DNA of 64,000 nt from Murimonas intestini. Its GTDB lineage: Bacteria; Bacillota; Clostridia; Lachnospirales; Lachnospiraceae. The DNA lies in NCBI RefSeq assembly GCF_024622195.1, contig NZ_JANKBI010000019.1, positions 1 through 64,000 on the forward strand, written 5' to 3'. Made by a program: the position numbers and the translations under genes. Positions 53,469 through 62,138 of this stretch are shown piece after piece. Below the pieces are notes generated by a model. That model saw only the letters and a program-made list of their open reading frames with translations. It was not told the origin of the DNA and searched no databases. Within the stretch, counting starts at the first letter, position 1, and every line of letters begins with the position of its first letter.

Positions 53469-56018
53469 TTAATTTATTAATTTCCTGATAGTATTTAGTC
53501 CTGCTGTAAGCATCTGCTCTTCTTTATCGGGTAAAATAAGCTTTGCTTCTGTGTTTGGCGGAATCTGTATTTCATAAACCACCATATCCTGCTCATATTT
53601 CCATCCGCTGATGATTTCCCCGACCGGAGATTTATAGACCGCCTTTGCATACTGCAGCGTTTTGCCCGGCACAGGCTGAATAGTGATGTGATTATCCTGC
53701 AGATGGATTCCGCACACCCCCTCAAACAGCCACCCGCATACTGCTCCATAAGAATAATGGTTTAATGAATTCTTTACTTCTCCTTTTTCATTGATCCCAT
53801 CCCAATTTTCCCAAATGGTGGTAGCTCCCTTTTTTACCGCATAAAGCCAGCCAGGCATGGTATCCTGGAGCAATAGTCTATAAGCAGTTTCCAGATACCC
53901 ATATTCCGCCAATACTGGACACAGGGAAGGCGTTGACAAAAATCCTGTATTCAGATGATAGTCATTGCGGATCACCAGCTGGTTTAATTCTGCAGCTGCC
54001 TGCGATTTCTCTTTCTCATTTAATAAATCAAAAGAAATGGCACGTACATAATCTGCCTGTCTGTCAGACTTTATTTTCCCATCCTCTGTTGCAATAAACC
54101 GAAACGCTTCTTTAGCCTTTTCGGCTGTATTTCGATAGTGGTCAGCCTCATCCTCATGTCCCAAAATTTGGGCAATATCGGCAAGCAGCCTGCCGGAATA
54201 GGAAAAATAGGCAGTTGCAACCTTTCCCTGAGGGGTACGCATAGCCATGGTACTCTCCACATCCGGCTCACACCATTCTCCATAATCCACTCCTGTTTCA
54301 ATTGTATAGTCCCTATATGGATTTTTTTTCAGCCTTTTTATCGGATTGAGAGGTTTCTGTTTAGCTCTGCCTTCCAGAAAACGGTACCACTTTTTCATCA
54401 TTTCATAGTTTTCTTCCAGAATACGCCTGTCCCCATATCTCTGATACAAAGTATACGGTACTATAATACAGGCATCACCCCAGCCCACAGAACCGGCAAG
54501 CATCCCGGAAAAGAAGCCCGGAACATTATTCTTTGGCGCTATATTTGCCACTTTTCCGTCTTCATACTGGTTGAGACGGCATTCTCCCAGCCATTTACGG
54601 ATCACCGGATAACAATCTGCCAAAAATATACCTGTCCCGGCAAACACTCCCATGTCTCCTGTCCATGCCGCCCGCTCTCTGGTTGGACAATCCGTAGGCA
54701 CATCACAGAAATTAGACTTTAAGCTCCAGACACTGTTTCTGACAAGCTGATTCACCCTTTGATCAGAACACTCAAAAGAGCCGAGCTGCTCCATATCTGA
54801 ATACACTGCAATGGAGGTGAATTCTGCACCGCGCAGGTCTATATCTGTCACTACCTTCGCATAGCGGAATCCCCAGATAGTGAAACGGGATTTATAATAG
54901 TTCTCTCCTTCCCGGCATATGTAGGTTACTTTCTGCTCTGTCCCCCCTTCCTTATGCCGCTTCCGGTCCTGAAAATTTTCTGTTGTAAAATTCCCGTTTT
55001 CATCCAGTGTCTCCCCATGTATTAACACTATTTTATCCCCTGCATGGGCGGTCAAAGAAAATTCCACATAACCGGCCAGATTCTGTCCATAGTCAATCAC
55101 AGTATCCCCGTTTGGCGTCTGGATGATCTTCCCCGGAAAACGTTCCTTTTCTCTGACAGCCAGACTGTTGGAGCACACAAAGTTATCTGTACCGAAATCG
55201 GCCGTCCGCACAGGATGGTAATCTGTAATTTCTTCTATTGTGGCGTCATAAACTTCTCCCTGCTGCATATCATTTTCCCGGAGAGGACCGTGCTGTGACG
55301 CCAGCCACGTTTCATCTGATACACATATGGGCTTACCGTCCGCCTCCAGCTGAAAATACAGACCGATATCTTCCCCGTAAAGGTTTCTGTCACCGTCAAC
55401 GCCAGAGCAGCTTCTGTACCATCCGTCCCCTAAAATGACCTGAACTTCATTTTCCCCTTCCTTTAAAAGTTCTGTCACATCGTAAGTCTGATATGCCAGG
55501 CTCCTGTCATATGTGCTGCTTCCCGGTGCCAGCACAAAATCTCCTGCTCTTTCCCCGTTCAGCCAGACTTCATATAACCCGTGGCTGGTGACATATAATC
55601 TGGCGCAGTCCGTTTTCGGAGCTTCAAATATCTTTTTCAGATAACTTGCCGGTTTATGTATCTTAGGATCACATTCTAATTCTGGATTGATCCATTTTGC
55701 AGCAAACTCCTCTTTATCCAGGATACCCATCTCAAAAAATGCCGGGGTACTCCACTCTCCAATGCGGTCATCCTCATCCCATAGACGGACCTTCCAAAGA
55801 ATACGCTGCCTGCTCTTAACTTCTGCACCAAACAACACATTCATCTTACTTCCTGCTGTTTTCCCGCTGTTCCAAAGGATTCTTCCCTCTGATTCTGCCT
55901 GTATCTCATATGCAGTCTGCTTTATCCCATCCAGGCAGTTCCATGACAGATAAGGCGGCCTGCTGTCTATACCCAGAGGGTTTTTCAAATGTTCTGTCTT
56001 TAAATTGATCGCTCTCAT
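53469..56018 (-). CDS. GH78 alpha-L-rhamnosidase, 849 aa
   Basis: Inverting alpha-L-rhamnosidase, intracellular. N-terminal beta domains (1-410) with the CBM67-like region around LYVTSHGLYEVWLNGERAG; (alpha/alpha)6 barrel with DCPTRERAAWTGDMG (general acid E448, D455) and the second acid in TTIWENWDGI; C-terminal beta domain with GWLFEGVCGI. The start overlaps the GH43 stop by four bases. Family assignment firm; it may act on rhamnosylated plant glycosides or pectic oligosaccharides. Confidence 0.93.
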   Translation of the reverse strand: MRAINLKTEHLKNPLGIDSRPPYLSWNCLDGIKQTAYEIQAESEGRILWNSGKTAGSKMNVLFGAEVKSRQRILWKVRLWDEDDRIGEWSTPAFFEMGILDKEEFAAKWINPELECDPKIHKPASYLKKIFEAPKTDCARLYVTSHGLYEVWLNGERAGDFVLAPGSSTYDRSLAYQTYDVTELLKEGENEVQVILGDGWYRSCSGVDGDRNLYGEDIGLYFQLEADGKPICVSDETWLASQHGPLRENDMQQGEVYDATIEEITDYHPVRTADFGTDNFVCSNSLAVREKERFPGKIIQTPNGDTVIDYGQNLAGYVEFSLTAHAGDKIVLIHGETLDENGNFTTENFQDRKRHKEGGTEQKVTYICREGENYYKSRFTIWGFRYAKVVTDIDLRGAEFTSIAVYSDMEQLGSFECSDQRVNQLVRNSVWSLKSNFCDVPTDCPTRERAAWTGDMGVFAGTGIFLADCYPVIRKWLGECRLNQYEDGKVANIAPKNNVPGFFSGMLAGSVGWGDACIIVPYTLYQRYGDRRILEENYEMMKKWYRFLEGRAKQKPLNPIKRLKKNPYRDYTIETGVDYGEWCEPDVESTMAMRTPQGKVATAYFSYSGRLLADIAQILGHEDEADHYRNTAEKAKEAFRFIATEDGKIKSDRQADYVRAISFDLLNEKEKSQAAAELNQLVIRNDYHLNTGFLSTPSLCPVLAEYGYLETAYRLLLQDTMPGWLYAVKKGATTIWENWDGINEKGEVKNSLNHYSYGAVCGWLFEGVCGIHLQDNHITIQPVPGKTLQYAKAVYKSPVGEIISGWKYEQDMVVYEIQIPPNTEAKLILPDKEEQMLTAGLNTIRKLIN

Positions 56019-57853
56019 AATTTCACAACGTTTCCTTTTCTGATACCATTCTCATTAAATGAATCCACGCGCACAAAATAATCCTGTGACTTCACCAGCG
56101 CCCCTATCCGCTTCGATATAACGGCCTCCCGATTTTCCCGGATGTCCTCCACGCTGCGATAAATCTGATAACTGTGATAAAGCTTATCTTTTTCATGTCC
56201 CCAGAGTATATTCCAGCCTGCTGCATCCTTTTTCCCATCGACCGACACTGTCAGATCCAGTCCATCTCTGCTTCTTTTTGCACGATACACTGGAACTTCC
56301 GGTTTTTCGCCCCTTCCTGTCCCGAAGATACGAAGACCGGAAATACATGGCTTTGCATCATAAGGCACTTCCAAAATTGTGAGCCGGACATACCGGGCGG
56401 AGATTCCCTTTTCCCTGACAATAAAATCATGGGGGAGATCTGTCTGGGCAGAGGATTTGTCCTCGATCATAAAATAATGTTCTTTGTCAAGAGATCCTTC
56501 TAATTTCCACCGTGTCCTCAGTTCCCGTTCTTCGATGTAACGCGGCTGGGTAGCGCTTCCCCCGATTTTTCCCGGTGCAGGGATTTCAAGTGCATCGTCT
56601 GCGAAATTTATCTGTACTGCCCTTACATCCATTTCTTTTTCCAGATCTATCTCCAGCCAATGTCCGCTCCTGTTGTCCTCTGCCCTCCACCAATTCGTCG
56701 CATCTTCATTTACCGCCTTATCTGCTTCTTTTCCTTCTTCGCTGGAAGAGGCCTTAGCAGGCTTTGCATAACTGAGGAGATACCATTGTGGTTCTGACCA
56801 GGGATCAAACCTGCCATCCCGGACAGCTATGGGCCAGTCCCCGTAGTTTTGATTACAAAACAGCTCTCCGTCCCTGTCATAACCTGCCGGCCAGATCCCA
56901 ACACGGCGTTCAAACTGATGATTGACGCTGATTCTCATAGTTGACGCGTGCCACAGATTTTCTTCTCTGTCCCTCATGGTGGAGCCATGTCCGGCGCCCG
57001 GCATAAAACCTCCCGGGTGATAAGAATATGGGTTGTTTTTGGCAAGGGTAAACGGCCCCAACGGTGAATGGGATATATATACACCGTCTGCATAGACGTT
57101 ATACTCTGCTCCCGGGCAGGCATACTGCAGATAATATATCCCCTCATGCTTATCCATCCATGGCCCTTCTATAAACGGCTGTCTTGTAAACATCCCTTTG
57201 ATCTGCGGAAGATACTGTTTTGGAAGTTCCTCTTCCTTCATCCCGCTCTGTTTTATAAATCCCCGGTACATCTGTTCTATCTCCGCCTCACTGCGTGGAA
57301 ATTCACTGTTATCGGCCCCCATGCGTTCATAACCTCTTTCATAGGGCGCACCCGTCAAAAGTTCTATTCTCTCCGTCTTAGGCAGCATTGTTTCCGGCTC
57401 CAACTCCACGCCCCATATTGGCGTAATATTGGAACACCCCCAGTAAAAATAGATTTTTCCATCGTCATCAAAAAACAAATTAGGGTCCCAAAAATCAAAG
57501 CTCCCCTTTATTTCCTCATAGGGTCCCCGGATGATATCTTTTGTCCTGTAGTAGTTACATACTTCTCCCTTTTTAGAGGCACAAAAATATACATAGTCAC
57601 CGCATACCCGTACATCCGGGGCATAATCATACAGAGGCAGATTCTCCGGCAGCCGGTGTGACTGCCAGTCCACCATATCTTCAGATACCCAGACACTCAG
57701 ATTCATGGATGCAAATATATAATATTTTCCCTGAAACAGAATCATAGAAGGATCAGCCGCTTCCCTGTCAATCTGCAGCTTCCCGTGAGCACGCGGATCC
57801 ATATTAAACTGATAGCGATAAGGGACATTGATGGGATTGCAATAATATTTCAT
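56015..57853 (-). CDS. GH43-family glycosidase with CBM32-like domain, 612 aa
   Basis: Five-bladed propeller enzyme. Catalytic base D34 in AADPSMI, pKa modulator D123 in WDPNLFFDDDG, general acid E229 in PFIEGPWM. A discoidin/CBM32-like domain (about 365-520) carries ATNWWRAEDNRSGHWLEIDL and ISARYVRLTILE, followed by a fibronectin-like C-terminal domain. No signal peptide. ATG at 57853 has AAAGGAG seven bases upstream; the ATG six bases earlier is too close. Likely arabinosidase, xylosidase or galactosidase; subfamily not determined. Confidence 0.88.
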   Translation of the reverse strand: MKYYCNPINVPYRYQFNMDPRAHGKLQIDREAADPSMILFQGKYYIFASMNLSVWVSEDMVDWQSHRLPENLPLYDYAPDVRVCGDYVYFCASKKGEVCNYYRTKDIIRGPYEEIKGSFDFWDPNLFFDDDGKIYFYWGCSNITPIWGVELEPETMLPKTERIELLTGAPYERGYERMGADNSEFPRSEAEIEQMYRGFIKQSGMKEEELPKQYLPQIKGMFTRQPFIEGPWMDKHEGIYYLQYACPGAEYNVYADGVYISHSPLGPFTLAKNNPYSYHPGGFMPGAGHGSTMRDREENLWHASTMRISVNHQFERRVGIWPAGYDRDGELFCNQNYGDWPIAVRDGRFDPWSEPQWYLLSYAKPAKASSSEEGKEADKAVNEDATNWWRAEDNRSGHWLEIDLEKEMDVRAVQINFADDALEIPAPGKIGGSATQPRYIEERELRTRWKLEGSLDKEHYFMIEDKSSAQTDLPHDFIVREKGISARYVRLTILEVPYDAKPCISGLRIFGTGRGEKPEVPVYRAKRSRDGLDLTVSVDGKKDAAGWNILWGHEKDKLYHSYQIYRSVEDIRENREAVISKRIGALVKSQDYFVRVDSFNENGIRKGNVVKL

Positions 57854-57883
57854 ATACATACTCCTTTTCCCGAAATTTACTTC

Positions 57884-59206
57884 CTATAAACATCCTAAAT
57901 AGGCAAGGCTCGGCTTTGGGTTTCTTTTCTGTGTGTCCCGGTCCACTGCCGCCAGGCCGAAAGTCATAGAATAACCCTTCTGCCACTCAAAATTATCCAG
58001 CAGTGACCAGTAAAAATACCCTTTCACGGGAATCCCATCTGCGATGCATTGTGCGACTCCATCAGTGGCAGAGGCAATGAAATCAACTCGTTTCCTGTCA
58101 TCTTCCACAGCAATTCCATTTTCTGTCACAATAACAGGTATCTGAAGCTCCTCATATACCCTTCGGATACATCTTTCCAGGGCCTGGGGATATATCTCGT
58201 AATCCATCTGTGTCAGCTCGGCTTCTGCGGGGGCAGCACATATTCCATCAGAGTCATATACCGAACGGGTGTAATTCTGAAGGCCAAAGAAATCATCATC
58301 CCGGATAAAAGGCGTATAATGCAGGAACTCTTCCTCCCACTCCAGGGCTGCCTTTTCTTCCCCGCCTTTTTTTGCCTGAATATCATGCAAAGATAAGGTA
58401 ATTCCCACCTGAAGCTGGGGATTTACTTCTTTTATTGCTTTTTTGGCCGCCTGATGCGCTTTCATAATAAGCATATCGCCTTTTTGTGTTCTGGCACTCA
58501 CAAACACCTGTGGTTCCGGGGTTTTAAACACTTCTATATTTTCCTCTCTCTGCTTATTCATGTTTTCCATCATTTTCTGCATATTCAAGCCCACCTGCAC
58601 GGCTCCCTCTGCATCTTTTGCAGTCTCTTTTGCCGTCGCTTCCACTGCTTTACCTGCGCCGGTGTTCTTCATTTTCGCCATCATCTGTGCCTGATACCTG
58701 GCAGAGATGGCTGCAATCTGCAGCCCCATATTGGCTTCATTGATCGTGCAGACATAATGCATAAAGGAACCTAACTGTTCCACCACATATCTGCAGTAGC
58801 GTGCAAACAGCTCCACTGTTTCTTCCTGCTCCCAGCCGCCCTTTTCAATCAGCCATTTGGGCGATGTAAAGTGGTGCAGGGTCACAACAGGTTCTATGCC
58901 ATACTTTTGGCAGCACTCTAATACTTTCCTGTAATGTTCAATTTCTCTATCATCAAATTTCCCCTGCTCCGGCTCTATCCTGGCCCATTCCACGGAAAAA
59001 CGGTAGGCATTTAGCCCGGCCTCTGCCATCATTTTGATATCTTCCTCATACCGGTGATAATGGTCAACGGCATCCAGCGACGGTTCAGTAAAAGATGAAT
59101 ATTTCATATGCTCCATTGCCCAATAATCACTGTTTATATTGTTTCCCTCTACCTGATGAGCCGCAGTTGCTGCTCCTTTTAAAAAACCTTTTGGAAATTT
59201 ACTCAT
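57884..59206 (-). CDS. GH1 beta-glucosidase-like enzyme with helical insertion, 440 aa
   Basis: Retaining glycosidase of GH1. Acid/base E157 in CTINEAN (the usual Pro after NE is Ala), nucleophile E362 in VIVTENGI, closing FYWSLLDNFEWQKGY. About residues 165-240 hold an Ala/Met/Lys/Glu-rich, probably helical segment with QAQMMAKMKN and QKMMENMNKQREEN that replaces the usual loop region. Intracellular. Overlaps the isomerase gene by eight bases. Substrate probably a beta-glucoside, galactoside or phospho-sugar-free disaccharide; not determined. Confidence 0.85.
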   Translation of the reverse strand: MSKFPKGFLKGAATAAHQVEGNNINSDYWAMEHMKYSSFTEPSLDAVDHYHRYEEDIKMMAEAGLNAYRFSVEWARIEPEQGKFDDREIEHYRKVLECCQKYGIEPVVTLHHFTSPKWLIEKGGWEQEETVELFARYCRYVVEQLGSFMHYVCTINEANMGLQIAAISARYQAQMMAKMKNTGAGKAVEATAKETAKDAEGAVQVGLNMQKMMENMNKQREENIEVFKTPEPQVFVSARTQKGDMLIMKAHQAAKKAIKEVNPQLQVGITLSLHDIQAKKGGEEKAALEWEEEFLHYTPFIRDDDFFGLQNYTRSVYDSDGICAAPAEAELTQMDYEIYPQALERCIRRVYEELQIPVIVTENGIAVEDDRKRVDFIASATDGVAQCIADGIPVKGYFYWSLLDNFEWQKGYSMTFGLAAVDRDTQKRNPKPSLAYLGCL

Positions 59207-60068
59207 GGTTCTCCTCCTGTCTTATCTGCTGATTTAGAAATTCTGCACTTACCTGCAGTGACTTTACCGGGGATGCATCCACCCAGTTTTTATGACTTTC
59301 CAATATGACCGCTTCTGTCCTTACACTGAGAGCCTGACGGATCAGCTCCTCCAGATCCATATTGCCATACCCCAGTTCCATGCTGTCTGATTTTAATATG
59401 GGTGTCATTGACGGGCCTGTTATTCTGCTTCCCCGGTCATTGATATGATATAACCTCATCCTTTCTCCCAGCTTTTTCATGAGGGCAATGGCAGAAACTC
59501 CTGCCTCCGCCGGCCAGTAGGAATCCAGTTCAAAATTCACACAGGATGGGTCCGTCTCCCCTATGATCAGGTCATATGCCGTTTTTCCAGGTTCTATTTT
59601 CCTGAATTCACAATTATGATTGTGGTATAACAGCTGGATTCCTGCCTCCTTAAGTATTCCTCCGGCGTGGTTTAAATCCTTTGTCAGTTTTTCCACAGCT
59701 TTCCTGTCCGAATAATCAAACCGGTACATCCCGGTAATGACCACTTTATCTGTTCCAAACTTCTCAGCTTCTCTGATAACAGTCTCAGGTTCCCTTTCAA
59801 TAGTTCCCAGATCCTCGTGTATACTGACACATTCCAGTTTTGACCGCTGCATCAATTCTTTCCATTCAAAATTTCCCCCTTTTCCCACCGGCATGCCCGC
59901 TGCTTTTGTCAGAATACGTACCATAAAAGAGGAAGGACGAATCATAAACCCGTTCAGTTCAATTCCGTCATATCCTGCTTCTTTTATCTTTTTTAATGTT
60001 TCCAATGCCTGTTTCTCATTTTTAGTAACGGTCCCAAGCATAATCTGCTGAACTGCTTTCTTTGTCAT
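59199..60068 (-). CDS. Sugar phosphate isomerase/epimerase family protein, 289 aa
   Basis: AP-endonuclease-2/xylose-isomerase-like TIM barrel. Metal-binding residues are in YDGIELNGF, YHNHNCEF, FELDSYW, LYHINDRG and VILESHKNW. ATG at 60068 follows GAGGAA; first gene of its operon. Relatives isomerise sugars or keto-sugars, including 3-keto-glycoside-processing enzymes; the exact reaction is unknown. Confidence 0.85.
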   Translation of the reverse strand: MTKKAVQQIMLGTVTKNEKQALETLKKIKEAGYDGIELNGFMIRPSSFMVRILTKAAGMPVGKGGNFEWKELMQRSKLECVSIHEDLGTIEREPETVIREAEKFGTDKVVITGMYRFDYSDRKAVEKLTKDLNHAGGILKEAGIQLLYHNHNCEFRKIEPGKTAYDLIIGETDPSCVNFELDSYWPAEAGVSAIALMKKLGERMRLYHINDRGSRITGPSMTPILKSDSMELGYGNMDLEELIRQALSVRTEAVILESHKNWVDASPVKSLQVSAEFLNQQIRQEENHE

Positions 60069-60190
60069 CTGCTTTATTCCTCTTTTCCTCATCTTACATG
60101 GCAACTGTCCGTTGTCTTCGCTTCTGCATACATAAAATAATTTTTGATAGTTTTATATTAAAACTGAATAGACTTTTTTGTGTTTTTCTA

Positions 60191-60207
60191 TTCATTTTTA
60201 TGTTCAT
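60191..60207 (+). promoter_or_regulatory. AraC operator candidate, copy 1
   Basis: TTCATTTTTATGTTCAT, with two further TTCAT units just downstream (60211 and 60221 region). Exactly repeated at 61959-61975. It lies about 120 bases upstream of the isomerase/GH1/GH43/GH78/SDR operon (minus) and 150 bases upstream of the small gene (plus). Confidence 0.5.
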
Positions 60208-60356
60208 TTATTCATGTTATTTCATGCGATACTTAAATAATAAATATTATCTTTAATATTCTAACATGGTAATTATCCCCTCTGTGCTAAACTGTTACCG
60301 TTAAGCGCCTGCACAGTTATATATAAAAATACAATCCAAAGAAAGGTGATATCATT

Positions 60357-60584
60357 ATGCATTTAAAAGAAAATTGCTGCCTTGAAAACTTTCTGATCAG
60401 AGTAAAAGAATGTCAGTCCAAGGTTACCTTTGAAACTCCAGAGGGAGATGTCCTGGCTATAAAAAGCACATTAAGCCAATACATTTTCGTATCTCTGCAA
60501 TTCCAGCCTGCACTGCTAAGCAGCGGCATCATCAGATGTGAAGATATAAAAGATTATGAATTGCTGAAAGATTTTTTGTGCTGA
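60357..60584 (+). CDS. Small conserved-type hypothetical protein, 75 aa
   Basis: ENFLIRVKECQSKVTFETPE followed by GDVLAIKSTLSQYIF resembles a small Clostridial family with a similar 'C-x-G-x-V ... GD-x-L-x-L-K-S' pattern, sometimes annotated in error as poly(A) polymerase; that name should not be used as a function. AAAGGTGAT precedes the ATG. It stands between the divergent glycosidase operon and the AraC gene. Function unknown. Confidence 0.65.
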   Translation: MHLKENCCLENFLIRVKECQSKVTFETPEGDVLAIKSTLSQYIFVSLQFQPALLSSGIIRCEDIKDYELLKDFLC

Positions 60585-60657
60585 TATGTATTACAATTTT
60601 TCAAGATATGCGCTATAGTAAATATACGCAACTGCTCAGTACCTTCACAGTTACTAC

Positions 60658-60687
60658 AGTGAATGCACCGACTTGCCCAATAGTTAC
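60658..60687 (+). repeat. Dispersed 30-bp repeat, copy 4
   Basis: Ends CTTGCCCAATAGTTAC; the most diverged copy. Located just upstream of the AraC gene. Confidence 0.55.
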
Positions 60688-60735
60688 GAATATACTAACA
60701 TATTTGCTGGTTTTACGCGCTGGAGGATTATTAAT

Positions 60736-61947
60736 ATGAATGTATCTGAAAAATTATCTGTTTATCTTGAACTCATTAATTGTAATTATGATCTATATGT
60801 ATGGGAGTACAATGACAAACTGCAGTTTCTTCATACAAACTGGACACAGAGCATTTTCTCCGGAAATTTTCTATCTTATACGGGTCTTGCTCCTCTGGTG
60901 GACGAACATATTTCTTCCGGTTTAAGAACCCCCCTTATTTTAGAAGCTCCGGCCAACCTGCTGTGGATTGCAGGTTTTTATTATGAAGGTCCCCTCCTGG
61001 TAAAATGTTATTTTATAGGACCTATCTACAGCGGCCGGGATTCCCATCTGCTGCTTCGTAAACATATGGATTCCTATGAATTATCAGTGAAACTGCGCTC
61101 TATGATCACCAAAATATTTGAACAGATTCCTACTATTCCCGGGAATATACTGAGTCAGTATGCTGTTATGCTGCATTACTGTCTGACTGGTGAAAAAATC
61201 AGCTCCAATGATCTGACTTATCAGAGTACTGTTCCCACAGCCAGGAAAACTTTTCCCCAGTCTGCATCCCTGGAACATGCCGGAATCTGGTATTCAGAAC
61301 AACAGCTTTGCAAAATGCTGGCCGACGGTGACCCACGCTATAAAGAAGCACTTGCAAAATCCGCCTCCCTGAGTTCTGGTTTGCATGCGGAAACCGGCGA
61401 TTCCCTGCGCCAGCACAAAAATAACTCTCTTGTACTTCTGACACTCTGCTCCAGGGCGTGTATCCAAGGCGGTCTGACCCCTTCCATATCCTATGACTTA
61501 AATGACTACTACGCAGCGCGGCTGGAGGAGTGCACTTCTCTCACAGAAGTCCAGAAATTGTCGGAAACCATGCTGGCCGACTATGTGTACCGGGTACAGC
61601 AGGCTAAAAAAGATTCCCACATATCCAGCCAGGTACAAAATACCTGTGCATATATAAAAGCCAATATAACTACCCCTCTGTCTATAAAAACTCTTGCTGA
61701 AAAATATGGATACTCGGAATATTATTTTTCACATAAATTCAAAAAAGAACTGGGTATCAGCATCAATGATTTTATATTAAACGAAAAAATCGAACAGGCC
61801 AAGCTTCTTCTGTCCGGCACCAATGACAATATCCAGACAATCAGTGATAACCTTTTATTCGGAAACAGAAGCTACTTTTATGCATGTTTCCAGAAACAAA
61901 CCGGTATGTCTCCCAGTGAATACCGAGCCCAAAATACAAAATTATAA
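60736..61947 (+). CDS. AraC-family regulator, 403 aa
   Basis: Transcription regulator with a long N-terminal sensor region (about 1-300, no recognised domain) and a C-terminal AraC double helix-turn-helix (about 305-400) with YSEYYFSHKFKKELGISI, NLLFGNRSYFYACFQ and TGMSPSEYR. ATG at 60736 has GGAGG nine bases upstream. Identical 17-bp operator candidates lie on both sides of it (60191 and 61959), so it likely controls both the glycosidase operon and the symporter/GH2 operon. Confidence 0.88.
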   Translation: MNVSEKLSVYLELINCNYDLYVWEYNDKLQFLHTNWTQSIFSGNFLSYTGLAPLVDEHISSGLRTPLILEAPANLLWIAGFYYEGPLLVKCYFIGPIYSGRDSHLLLRKHMDSYELSVKLRSMITKIFEQIPTIPGNILSQYAVMLHYCLTGEKISSNDLTYQSTVPTARKTFPQSASLEHAGIWYSEQQLCKMLADGDPRYKEALAKSASLSSGLHAETGDSLRQHKNNSLVLLTLCSRACIQGGLTPSISYDLNDYYAARLEECTSLTEVQKLSETMLADYVYRVQQAKKDSHISSQVQNTCAYIKANITTPLSIKTLAEKYGYSEYYFSHKFKKELGISINDFILNEKIEQAKLLLSGTNDNIQTISDNLLFGNRSYFYACFQKQTGMSPSEYRAQNTKL

Positions 61948-61958
61948 ATGTTATTATT

Positions 61959-61975
61959 TTCATTTTTATGTTCAT
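61959..61975 (+). promoter_or_regulatory. AraC operator candidate, copy 2
   Basis: Identical to 60191-60207 (TTCATTTTTATGTTCAT). It lies 11 bases after the regulator stop and about 160 bases upstream of the symporter start. Confidence 0.5.
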
Positions 61976-62138
61976 AAATTTTGTTTGTATTTGATTTTAC
62001 ATGAATTTCAAAACTCATTCACGAATTTACGCACTATATAGATACAGATTCTCCGCTATAGTATGGATAAAGACACATCTGCCTGTAGATCAAGAAAACA
62101 GAGTAAGAGAAAACGTGAAAAACGGAGGATTTCTAATT

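Noticed and set aside
54138..54722. 194-codon plus-strand open frame in the GH78 region
   Set aside because: Opposite strand of the GH78 barrel with its catalytic motifs; shadow only.
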